This document shows, one piece after another, positions 10,801-19,600 of a stretch of DNA of 37,336 nucleotides; within the stretch, counting starts at the first letter, position 1, and each line of letters opens with the position of its first letter. Made by a program: the position numbers and the translations under genes. The notes below the pieces were generated by a model, which did not search any database, was not told where the DNA came from, and saw only the letters and a list, made by a program, of their open reading frames with translations. Source of the DNA: Deltaproteobacteria bacterium (GTDB taxonomy: Bacteria > UBA10199 > 2-02-FULL-50-16 > JAJFLM01); NCBI GenBank assembly GCA_021772655.1, contig JAJFLM010000055.1:1-37336 (forward strand). The letters run 5' to 3'.

Positions 10801-11585
10801 CAAGCATCACCGATACCATCTAAGTCAGTGTCTTCTTGACCTGGGTTGGCGACGCCTAAGCAGTTGTCATCGTCATCATCGATGCCGTCTTCATCGCTAT
10901 CATTTGGATTATCATCACAAACGTCCCCAAGGCCGTCTTTATCAGTATCCGCTTGATCGGCATTCGCATCGTCCGGACAGTTATCGAATTGATCCGGCAC
11001 GCCATCGCCATCACGGTCAGGGAATGAGCCGCCAGAAGATTCTAGCACCACATCTTTAACCCATGCCGAGGCATTGTCCATTTCATCCATGCCAATAGGG
11101 TTGCCACCGGCGGTACAAATAGCGGTGTCCTTATTAGGGGCAATGATTTTAAAATTTAATAAGCTTACTTTTGAGCCTTGGGCGATTCGAACCGGACAGT
11201 CACCATTATTTTGTGTGTAACCAGAGAAATCCAGAATGATAGATTCTTTGGAGAGTGCCGGGCAGCCAGGTTCTTGATAAGTTCCTGAGCTCACACAGCG
11301 TCGGATACTCATGCCATATTCTTTTCCAGCAGGAGGGGTGCGATCAATCACCAATGGTTCCGTAAAGCTGAATGATTTAGCCGCTTTAAAACGAATAGCG
11401 CGGGTACAAAGCCGTTCGTTTTCGTTATCCTTATTATATCCTGCAATGGCTGTTTTAATTGTTTGTGCCGTGCTGGCTTCAACGATATCGCAGAAATCTT
11501 TACCCCAAGCCGCATCAGCGGATTGAGCTGCGGTAGTCGCCACCAGAGCGGTCACAGCAATAAATAGTAGTTTGATCCGAGTCAT
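7818..11585 (-). CDS. Very large secreted TSP3 calcium-binding repeat protein with N-terminal beta-helix-like domain and C-terminal sorting-like tail
   Basis: 1255 aa; signal peptide MTRIKLLFIAVTALVATTAAQSADA|AWGKDFCDI; long run of DxDGDGxxDxxDNCPxxxNPxQxDTDxDGxGDxCD units; C-terminus TGGGCTLLTQSSAHKASLFWLLGLSVGLLAWRRRSA. Confidence 0.9.
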   Translation of the reverse strand: MTRIKLLFIAVTALVATTAAQSADAAWGKDFCDIVEASTAQTIKTAIAGYNKDNENERLCTRAIRFKAAKSFSFTEPLVIDRTPPAGKEYGMSIRRCVSSGTYQEPGCPALSKESIILDFSGYTQNNGDCPVRIAQGSKVSLLNFKIIAPNKDTAICTAGGNPIGMDEMDNASAWVKDVVLESSGGSFPDRDGDGVPDQFDNCPDDANADQADTDKDGLGDVCDDNPNDSDEDGIDDDDDNCLGVANPGQEDTDLDGIGDACDPCTDTDNDGICNENGDNCPNASNNDQTDTDTDGDGDACDSDDDGDGVDDAMDCAPLDETQSTDSDGDGVCDGDDACPDDPTSSVDTDTDTICDNNDNCPETSNLDQLDTDGDTQGDVCDSDDDNDGITDPADNCPLVYNPDQTNTDGQPDGGDACDDDDDDDGVLDGDDDCPLDAGDSVDTDGDGVCDNAEVEQGTDPNDPDTDDDGVDDGTDNCPLIENPGQEDTDLDGIGDACDDVDNFVDTDGDGIADAVDNCPTVPSLDLTDTDNDGDGNPCDDDDDNDGVLDAVDNCQFVANPGQEDSDLDNIGDVCDVDNGVTDTDGDGILDAVDTCPNDPNPKNTDTDMDGDGDICDDDDDGDGILDAFPDNCQFVANPLQEDNDIDGIGDACDVDDGAVDTDGDGILDGTDTCPNDPDPNNTDTDMDGDGDICDDDDDGDGVLDAFPDNCQFVANPGQEDTDLDNIGDACDIDGGIMDADGDGILDGTDTCPNTPNPNNTDTDMDGDGDICDDDDDNDGVNDDVPDNCPLVANPGQEDADNDGTGDACDTGNNNPPADTDGDGIPDLIDNCPNTPSLDLNDTDNDGFGNPCDSDDDDDGIADDGDGSGTPGDGNCTGGNTANCDDNCPFVANAGQEDADADGIGDACENPDDTDGDGILDATDNCDNVASLDQTDTDNDGLGNPCDTDDDGDGVDDGDDNCQFHDNADQADTDNDGLGDACDVSDDTDSDGDGVADHSDNCPQEPNPGQEDEDGDDIGDACDNENNSNDTDGDGLTDDHEGEIGTDPNNPDTDGDGVNDGVDCQPLNPAINTSCVGPSVNPDTDSDGDGLSDDVENNVTNTDPNDPDSDDDGLTDLQEVTDLSDPNHPDIDDDDICDGPIAIPGECEAGPDNCTRVHNPDQTDEDGNGVGDVCENDVDGDGQPNQLDNCILLPNPDQTDTDGDGVGDACDSTPGDLSLTGGGCTLLTQSSAHKASLFWLLGLSVGLLAWRRRSA
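9271..9966. repeat. Higher-order tandem repeat (234 bp = 78 aa period, about 3 units) inside the TSP3 gene
   Basis: cagatgtcaccgtc... begins at 9271, 9505 and 9739, exactly 234 nt apart, with near-identical downstream sequence; encodes units like TDMDGDGDICDDDDDGDGILDAFPDNCQFVANPxQED...DTDGDGILDGTDTCPNDPxPNN. Confidence 0.9.
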
Positions 11586-11643
11586 AGTCCCTCCATAAGA
11601 GATGGATGAAAAAAGTTATACTTGCCCATATAGGCTTCTGCCA

Positions 11644-11670
11644 GGATCGGCTTATTCTCCGAAAAGTTGC
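11644..11670 (-). promoter_or_regulatory. Sigma-28-like promoter motif upstream of the large TSP3 gene
   Basis: Minus strand reads GCAACTTT-tcggagaataa-GCCGATCC; spacing 11 nt. Confidence 0.75.
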
Positions 11671-12279
11671 GAGAAAAGGTATAAATCGTATTCCATTGGG
11701 GATATTTGAAAAAAATAAGTCATTTCAACTAGTTTCCATCGTAATGCCGGCTCTGTGAGCTGGGCGATGCAGGGGAGAGTGATAAATTTGCATAGCTGTC
11801 ACAGGGCTGAGCACTGTTTTGTGCCACGGCGGGCAGACGAAGGACTAAATAGTAAGTCATAACAGCAAGATATTTGTCATTGAGTCACGTGATGTAGTTA
11901 TCTCTAAAAAATTATATTTTATAGAGATGGTAGCGTTTTTTAATCTGACCGAACGGATTTTTCCAGTGACTCCTTAGTTTTTTGATGGGCAATCACCGGC
12001 TTTTTAAAAGAGTCGAAACTTAATCAATACTAAACAGTAGTTAAATAAGTGAGTTCAATCCGTTTTAACCCTTGCCATTGCTCGATAATTCTTCTGAAAG
12101 AGCCTGACAAAACCCGCTAAAACATTGGGGTTTATGCCTCTCGTGCTATTGTTATGTTGCTATTGCCCGACTTAAAGTGCTTCCCGGTGTATACAGTTGT
12201 AAGCTTTAGTAGAGAAAACTACGCAACATTTCTGAGCGTGCTGCGAATAGCTTGGCACTGGTTAGGTATGCAAATTTTA

Positions 12280-12306
12280 GCAACTTCTTCCCGGTGAGCC
12301 CGATAA
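12280..12306 (+). promoter_or_regulatory. Sigma-28-like promoter motif upstream of 12396 gene
   Basis: GCAACTTC-ttcccggtgag-CCCGATAA; spacing 11 nt. Confidence 0.75.
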
Positions 12307-12395
12307 GACTCTACGAGTAAGGCAAGCAAAATTTATTAATGGAAGTAAGTAGATTAACTTTTTTATAGAATAGAGATTTTCCAAGGAGGAATACC

Positions 12396-14471
12396 ATGGC
12401 CGATATGAACTTAGTTGTACAACGAGGAACAGGCGATAGCGCTACATTTAGTGGAGCTACTGCTCATAACGTTGATGACAACATGAGCGCAGAAACAGAA
12501 GCAGATTACCGTGCCATTGGCGCAGCGATCCCAAATATGACCGAAGATCCTGCAGTGACACATGTATATGTGGATGCCAATGGTAATGGTCAGCGTGACG
12601 ATGGCGAACGCGAAATTGATTTGGCAGCCATGTCAACAGCTCTGCGTACGGCTAATGCAGGTGCGGGTGGTACTGTTACTGTTGATGGTGCTGTTGAAGG
12701 CCCTACGCCTCCTCCTGCAGATCCTGCTCCAGCTGATGAAGCGACTCCAAGCCCTGATGCCGATCAACCTCTTGACGTTAACTTTGGTCTTGGCCTTGAA
12801 GCATTAGGTATTATTGGTTCAGGTGATGTCCCACATAGTGGTGGCGCCGGAAGCTTATTTGGACGCCTGACCTTGCGTGACCCAGATGTCCCTTGGATCG
12901 GTGGCGATCTTCGCTTAGGTCTTGGTGGCGGTCACATGGGCGCTGATTTTGGTTTGCCTAACGGCGAAACAGCAACCTCTGGTGTTGGCATGGTTGGTGG
13001 TAACCTCTACTTAGGGGCTAACATCATGCCTTTCTCAGCGCTACGCGGCTTAGATTTTGCTTTAGGACTTCAACTTGGTATTTATGGTTTATTGGGACAA
13101 GACGGTGCGACTGAAACGTTGCCTACCGATTGTGTTCCAGGTGAATTAGGCTTAGGTGAATGTGAGCCTCAAGCGAATGCCGGTTCTGTACCAACAGGTA
13201 CTGGCGGTGTTTATAATAGCACTCTCGGTAACTCAACCGGTGCTGATGGTGGTACGGTCTTAACCGTAGGACCTCGTATTGGAGCCGGTTACTCTTTCCC
13301 AATGGGCGATAGCCTCGGCGGACGAGTCGGTGCTTTTTATCAGCCAACTTGGATGAATGTGAACCCAGGTGATGCGGGCCATGGTGGCTTCAGTCAGTGG
13401 GGACATAACCTTGGCTTAAACTTTACTATGCAGTTTGGAAGAAGTTCGGTGACGCATCCACGTCCTACGACGCCGGTTGATAATGGTCCAGATGGTCCAG
13501 TATCTCCAGCAAACTCTCCTATCAATGTCGCTCAAGGTGATGATGCGACTGTCAATGCACCAAGTGGTGGATGGCCTGAATGGCCTGCGGGCTCTCGTGT
13601 GCTCGTACGCCATGCTGATGGCAGTACGGCAACACCTGATGTAGCTTTACCAACAGGTACAGGAACTTTAACTTTACCTGCTACTTCTTTAGAGCCAGGT
13701 CGTAACACTGTTGAAATTGGTGTCCCTGGAGCTACTCCATTGGTTACTGGTGAAGTGGTTGTTCCAACGGCTGCTCCTGCAGTGGACGCTGATGGTGATG
13801 TCACCGTCGGTAACTTCCGCTATCGTGGTTCTGTCCCAGCGCAAGCTGTGGCCGGACAAGGCGCGGACTTAGGTCGTATCACACCTCGCGTGGCTGTGCC
13901 TGCTGGAGTATCTGTAACCATCCGCGTTAATGAAGAAGTCGCAGCAACCATCACGGCTCCTGAAGGTGGTTTCCCAGCGAATGTGGCGATTCCATTAGTA
14001 CTGACTCAAGCTCAGTTGGATGCAATTTCACCACAACCAAGCGACAACGCTGTACAGATTCAAATTGGTTCGGTGGTCTTTACGAATACATTAAATATCA
14101 GACCACCAGTAGCAACGTTAACAAGTGCGACTCGTACCTCTTCGGCCACGCGTTATAGCAGTGATACTTTCACGCTTTCAGTGAACAGTGATCAAGCTAC
14201 CCGTGCCCGAGTGACTGTGGGAACGCATCATCAAGATTTCGACCTGACTACAGGTGCGAACAGTCTGTCTTTGACGGGCCGTCCTCGTGACTGGAATCAT
14301 GGTGGAGCTCGCGGTAGATACACAGCGATTCCTGTAACCATCCAACCTTTGGATGCTGAAGGGAACCCAACTGGTACGGCCATCACAGTCAGCCCAGACT
14401 CTCAGTTTAGACGCTCTGGCGGCGGTGGCGGCGGACGTAGTACTGGTACCATTACAGTCCCAGGCTTATAA
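12396..14471 (+). CDS. Uncharacterised protein: Ca-loop-like N-terminus, beta-barrel-like region, Ig-like C-terminal domains, no obvious signal peptide
   Basis: Strong SD (AAGGAGGAATACC-ATG). VYVDANGNGQRDDGERE resembles a calcium-loop motif; alternating G-rich beta strands (GGDLRLGLGGGHMGADFG, GGNLYLGANIMPF, LDFALGLQLGIYGLLG, GPRIGAGYSFPMGDSLGGRVGAFYQPTW, NLGLNFTMQFGR). Confidence 0.72.
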   Translation: MADMNLVVQRGTGDSATFSGATAHNVDDNMSAETEADYRAIGAAIPNMTEDPAVTHVYVDANGNGQRDDGEREIDLAAMSTALRTANAGAGGTVTVDGAVEGPTPPPADPAPADEATPSPDADQPLDVNFGLGLEALGIIGSGDVPHSGGAGSLFGRLTLRDPDVPWIGGDLRLGLGGGHMGADFGLPNGETATSGVGMVGGNLYLGANIMPFSALRGLDFALGLQLGIYGLLGQDGATETLPTDCVPGELGLGECEPQANAGSVPTGTGGVYNSTLGNSTGADGGTVLTVGPRIGAGYSFPMGDSLGGRVGAFYQPTWMNVNPGDAGHGGFSQWGHNLGLNFTMQFGRSSVTHPRPTTPVDNGPDGPVSPANSPINVAQGDDATVNAPSGGWPEWPAGSRVLVRHADGSTATPDVALPTGTGTLTLPATSLEPGRNTVEIGVPGATPLVTGEVVVPTAAPAVDADGDVTVGNFRYRGSVPAQAVAGQGADLGRITPRVAVPAGVSVTIRVNEEVAATITAPEGGFPANVAIPLVLTQAQLDAISPQPSDNAVQIQIGSVVFTNTLNIRPPVATLTSATRTSSATRYSSDTFTLSVNSDQATRARVTVGTHHQDFDLTTGANSLSLTGRPRDWNHGGARGRYTAIPVTIQPLDAEGNPTGTAITVSPDSQFRRSGGGGGGRSTGTITVPGL

Positions 14472-14561
14472 GATTAGAACATCCCACCCCTGTTAAGGGG
14501 GTGGGGTAGTTCATTCGGCAATGCATATTATTAAGGTTTAGTTTAAGAGGAGAATGAAGAT

Positions 14562-16448
14562 ATGGGATTAACATGTCAGCCACAGGAAGGGCAACTTCCA
14601 GTCGTATATAAAGTCAACCACTTGGCTACTCGATTGAGTGGCGAAACACCTGACGGTGTCTTTGAAGGTGGACAGGTTACCATAGATCTTGGTTCTCCTG
14701 AAGTACAACATTTAGAAGAGCGCATTGGATTCCGTAACGGAGCAAACAGACAATCAAATGCTTTGGCAACCCACTGGGGTAGTGTCAGAACTATGATTGC
14801 TGCCTTACAAGGTACTAGTGGTAATGTTATTACTCAGACCTCGTTGACGTCTGCAGTGACAGATGAAGATGCTCGTTTTAGAGCAGCTGTCTTATTGGAG
14901 TCGGCTTCTACTTTGATCAGTATTATGGGTCAAGAAACTACTTGTACAGAAATCCCACGTTTTGCGTTCACTCCTGATCAAATTCGTAGCAACAGAAATA
15001 CTTTAGGATCGGTGGCTAATCTTTATGTCGCCATGGGCGGTGAAGAAGATGATGGCGGTTTGCCTGATCCAAATCTTGCTGTGCCTGTGACGATTACGGA
15101 TGCTGATCTGGGTATGATTGATTCTTTAGTTGGTTATCAAGCAGATATTGAGCCGGATAGTGATTCTGATTCAGAACCAGGTTGGGCACTTTATGGCAAC
15201 TGGCACGCTGTTCGTGCCATGGTTGTTGCTCTGCGTACTGAAGCAAATGTTATTGATGGCACACAATTAGGCCAAATTGGTGATGCGGCTGCCAGACAAC
15301 GTGCCACAGTTATTGTTCAATCACTTACAGGTATGCTCCGCATTATGCGTAGCGAAGACTGGCAAGCCGGCCGTGCCTATGGCACAGAAGCAGCAGCACC
15401 AGCGGATCTAAACTTACCTACGACTTTGACAGCCAATGCTGATGGAGTCGTGAGCATTGCTGCCCCTGCCAGTGGATGGCCTGAAGGAATTAGTTATACG
15501 GTTGATGGTGGTGAGGAAACTGCTGTTACCGGGAATAATCCAATTTCTGTTACTTTAACGAGCGGTTCACATACTCTTGGTGTGAATGCTGGGACAGTAT
15601 CGCATAGTATTGAGGTGACAGTTCCTGACTCGACTCCAGTAGCTGACGCGGGAACCCCCCCAACTCCTGTCGCGAATACAGGTGGTACTGGTGGGGCTCC
15701 AGGAACAACGCCTCCAGCAACACCATCATCAGAAGGTTGGAGTACTGGTGAGATGATTGCTGGTGCACTCACATTCTTTGGCTTAGGAGCCGTGGCAACT
15801 TATTTTGGCCTGCGTAACCGCGGTAGCAGTAATGCGGCTCCAGCGCAAACGCCTCCGCCGGCAGCAACTCCGCCAGCGGAACCAGCTGCGCCTAAACGGA
15901 GTGCACGTCGTGCTCCAGCGGAACCAGCTCCAGTTGAGCCAGCTCCAGCGAAACCTGCAGCAGCAGCCCCAGCGGAACCAGCTCCAGCTGAGCCCGCAGC
16001 CGCTCCAGCTCCAGTAGCTCCGGCATCAGGTGTTGATGCTTTGGAAGCAAGTATAGCTCGTGACGCTGCGATTGAATCGATTCAAGAAGAATTAACCCTT
16101 CGTTTAGAAGCGGCAGCGCGTGAAGCGGGTGCGGATCCTAGTGTTTTCCGTGACCGTACATTTCAAGATCAGGTCAAAACCTTGGCAACTCAAACTTTTG
16201 AAGCTTGGGAAACTGATAACCGTCCTGTGGTCGAAACAGCAGGACGCTTTGAAGGTGCGATTCCTGAACGCTACCTTGACACTACCTTGGAACGTGCTCG
16301 TGATAATGCTCAACTTGAGCAGGCGACGCGTGAGGCATTCAGAGGTGCTCGTGGAGTCAGCCGTAGTGGCATCACTGCCGAAGAAGATACAGTACGCCGT
16401 TGGGCAGAATCCATGCGTGAAATGCGCCGGATTGCCGAACGCCGGTAA
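14562..16448 (+). CDS. Uncharacterised single-TM protein with duplicated N-terminal domain, Ig-like domain, Pro/Ala-rich linker and shared C-terminal domain (divergent copy)
   Basis: SD AGAGGAGAATGAAGAT-ATG; TM EMIAGALTFFGLGAVATYFGLRNRG; (A/P/E)-rich linker; C-terminus IPERYLD...TVRRWAESMREMRRIAERR. Confidence 0.75.
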   Translation: MGLTCQPQEGQLPVVYKVNHLATRLSGETPDGVFEGGQVTIDLGSPEVQHLEERIGFRNGANRQSNALATHWGSVRTMIAALQGTSGNVITQTSLTSAVTDEDARFRAAVLLESASTLISIMGQETTCTEIPRFAFTPDQIRSNRNTLGSVANLYVAMGGEEDDGGLPDPNLAVPVTITDADLGMIDSLVGYQADIEPDSDSDSEPGWALYGNWHAVRAMVVALRTEANVIDGTQLGQIGDAAARQRATVIVQSLTGMLRIMRSEDWQAGRAYGTEAAAPADLNLPTTLTANADGVVSIAAPASGWPEGISYTVDGGEETAVTGNNPISVTLTSGSHTLGVNAGTVSHSIEVTVPDSTPVADAGTPPTPVANTGGTGGAPGTTPPATPSSEGWSTGEMIAGALTFFGLGAVATYFGLRNRGSSNAAPAQTPPPAATPPAEPAAPKRSARRAPAEPAPVEPAPAKPAAAAPAEPAPAEPAAAPAPVAPASGVDALEASIARDAAIESIQEELTLRLEAAAREAGADPSVFRDRTFQDQVKTLATQTFEAWETDNRPVVETAGRFEGAIPERYLDTTLERARDNAQLEQATREAFRGARGVSRSGITAEEDTVRRWAESMREMRRIAERR

Positions 16449-16477
16449 TAAGAGCGACGCAAACATAATCTTTGCAG

Positions 16478-16510
16478 CAGCCGTCTGGTTTTCCAGGCGG
16501 CTGTTTTTTT
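16478..16510 (+). terminator. Intrinsic terminator after 14562..16448
   Basis: CAGCCGTCTGG-tttt-CCAGGCGGCTG stem (one G-T pair) followed by TTTTTTT. Confidence 0.9.
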
Positions 16511-16523
16511 ATGGGACTACAAA

Positions 16524-16558
16524 TGCCCTATATTAGGGCGTATGCCATGCGCCCCTAC
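16524..16558. repeat. Palindromic element, class II right half
   Basis: GCCCTATATTAGGGCGTATGCCATGCGCCCCTAC; intergenic, next to a terminator. Confidence 0.75.
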
Positions 16559-16617
16559 GGCGTTTAACATGTGGATCCATTTTGCCAATTTTCGTCAGTT
16601 CTTTTTTCATTCGCCAG

Positions 16618-16644
16618 GCAACTTTCGAAAGGATTCGCCGATAG
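16618..16644 (+). promoter_or_regulatory. Sigma-28-like promoter motif upstream of 16691 gene
   Basis: GCAACTTT-cgaaaggattc-GCCGATAG; lies inside the over-extended ORF 16571..20272, supporting a start at 16691. Confidence 0.75.
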
Positions 16645-16690
16645 CTTAAAGGATAGACGTAATTCTTTGAGGAGAGGACGAGCCCCAACC

Positions 16691-19600
16691 ATGAACGATT
16701 TTTGCCGTAGTATTTCACCGGACACTTTACAGAGCTATGGCTCCTTACGTGAGTTCTTAGTCCAGTCCAATGCACAGTGGAGCGAACAAGCTTTATTGAG
16801 TGCGGGGGCCCCGATGAGCTCTCTTGCAGCAGGAGAGGCGAATACCCATGATACGACCATTGATCCTGCGGCCGCTCAGTGTTTGCATGATTTGATTCAA
16901 AGTAGTGGCAACCCACAGTTGATCGCCGAATTAAGCCGTACCGAGACTTTACTCAGTCAGGCACAAGCCGGAGAAAATCTTAATGCGGTGCAAACAGAAC
17001 AACTTTTTACTTATTTAAGTTTAACCCATTATGTCAGCCACGACACTCCGGTATCTGAGCATAATCTCCTAGATCTGGGTATTGGTTTGGGGCTGGGGGT
17101 TGGTTTGACGACACTGGTTGTTTTAGGTTTACGTGAGATGCGGCGTACCAGGCAGTCCTCTACATCAGTAGCGCCGCCACCGTTGTCTGTTTCCACAGAG
17201 CCAGCAACGGTTGACCCGGCTAGCGTTTTGCCTGGGGATACGGGTGAGCGAAGAATTTCCTTTGAATGGCGTGAGGATAGCCCGATTCAACGTTTTGATA
17301 TTACCCTGGCGGCGACGTCAGATGAAAGACGTTTTGCAGGGAATACCTTTGTTGAAAATACTTCTTTTGAATTAGTTCGTGGTGACAATGATCAATTATT
17401 AGTCCGACGTTCCTATCGCGAAGACCATAGTATTGAACCGATGATTTATCGTGAAGGTCAGGTTTATAGCCTGCCGGAAAGTGCTTGGGTAGAATTGGGT
17501 GAACATGATGTGCTCGTTCAAATCCATATCGGTTCCGCAGATAATCAGGAGAATGGCACTTTGCGTGTTGAGCAGGCTGTACGGATTGCGCGCCATGAAA
17601 ATGGGGGCGCTTTTATTCCGGTTGATTTGGACTCCGTCGATAAAAACCTTTGTGTGGAGTTAGACCCCGTTGCTTTGACGGAAGTGCCACTATCCGTTCA
17701 GCAGCATGTCATGGAAATAAGCTATGCACGGACTGTCTTTGAGGCAGCGCGTATCTCAACGCTCCCTCAATCAGGACAACTATTGAGTACGAGTGAACGT
17801 GCGGCGGCGATGCATGCTTGGAATGACCTCGGTGAAGGGGCTCAGCAGCATTTCTTGGAGCGTAGCGGGATTGATTCCAGTGGTTATCGGGCGGAAATGC
17901 CCGTCTCGTTTGTTCGCGATTATCTGACGCATCGTTCGTCGGCGCTTATCCTGGAAGATTTCTCATTACGTGCGAGCCATAATCCAAATATTTTAGGAGC
18001 TGTGATGGCACAGCGTCTGCAAATCGAAGCGGGTTTTGGAAGTTATGGCGTTGAAAGCCAAGCTGAGACTGGCAGTCAAACAGTAGAAGGTCGCTTAAAT
18101 TTAAGTTTTAGAAATGCTGAAGACAGATTTTTGCTCAATGCTGATGCCGATTCATTAGTGAGTACGGGGATTCGTGAAGAGTCACAGGCGGAGATTCATA
18201 TGGATGCCGCTGGCCGCTTTCGGGTGCGTGGCACGCAGCAGCAAGGGGCTCGCCTTTATCGCGTGAATGATAGTTTGCAATGGAATTATACAGAATTACC
18301 AGAAGGCTTTGAAAGTGCGCCCGCCCTCCGTGAAGGGGATGTGCTTCGTGTAGGTGAAAATTCCTTTCGTGTTCATACGGGTTCCGGACAAGTTTTATTA
18401 ACGCCGCTTTCGGGGGCTGCTGATTTGGCTGCTGCGACGGAGTCTCATTTTGAGGCACCGGTCGTTCATGAGCATCTTGACCCGCAATGGGTGCGTAGCA
18501 TGCGTAGTCAGGTAGAACATTTTGATGAGTATCTCCGTACGGCAACAACGGAAGGTCAGCGGGTTCCCGACTCTGTATCTGATGCAATCCGTCGTCTGCA
18601 AACGCATATTGCTGATCGCCGACCGGTGATGCCAGGTTCCCATGATGCTCACGTTATCGCCTTAGCAGAAGAATTCTTGCCGGCCATGGCGGTGGAAGAT
18701 GGTGAGATTCTTTCTTCAGAGCCAAATATGTTTGCTGGATTTGATGCTGAGCGAGATTCCGTTGGTTTTGAGGAGGAGATTACGCAAGTACGTGATAAAA
18801 GTGAACTAATGGCTGAACATGAACGCATGATGCGTGAACGTCGTACGGGCTATGCCGAACGCATCGCTGTCTTAGAAGCGGGCTTAGGTTATGCTGAGCC
18901 GGCGAGCCAAGATTATCGTACTATTAGCGATGCGATCGACGCGCTCCGTGACGCCCATGGTTTGACTGGGGATGACCCTCGAGAAATTGATCCTGATGCG
19001 GCGGTGCATATTAGTGCGGCTGAAAGTTTGGTCGCGATTTTAAGTGAGTCATCACTGGATCAAGAGCTGGAAGGTGTTAGAGTTTTACAAGAAAAAGTTC
19101 GCGAGATGTTGCGTTATGAACCCGAGGGAGAAGTGCGGGACCGACTCAGTGAAGTTAATGAAATCGCGAAGGGCGCCTTAAGAGAGCAACGTGGTTTGCA
19201 ACCGCATGAGCAGGCAGTTGTGCATCGGATGCGGCAATTTGTTGATACTCTGATGGGTTCCGATGTCTATGAACGTTTTAGAGATACCTCCCGCAGTTTG
19301 CGTGAAAATCATTTGTCACCTGAGCGCCGGGCTCAATTTGAACAAGAATTACCCCGTCAGACACAGGCTTATACAGACTTTCGTGATAGCACGGTATTAA
19401 ATCATCCTTTCTTATTTGATATAGTCGAAGATGAGCGGCCTACGGTCGTTCCTCCACCACCACTGCCGAATGCGGCTGCTGAAACTCCAGCGGTGGCACC
19501 CGCGGTATTGACTCCTGTTGAGACGGCCCGTGCCCAGCGTGGTCAGATTGCACCCTTATTAACTTTAGTGCCGGACACCAATCCTGCCCGTGGTATCTTA

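Noticed and set aside
14483-14505. CCCACCCC-tgttaa-GGGGTGGG hairpin after the 12396 gene as a full terminator
   Set aside because: Stem is good but there is no following T-tract; may only be an intercistronic processing or attenuation hairpin, so not listed as a feature.
16571-16690. N-terminal extension MDPFCQFSSVLFSFARQLSKGF... of ORF 16571..20272
   Set aside because: Promoter-like motif lies at 16618-16644 inside the extension and an SD precedes ATG 16691; the extension is probably untranslated.
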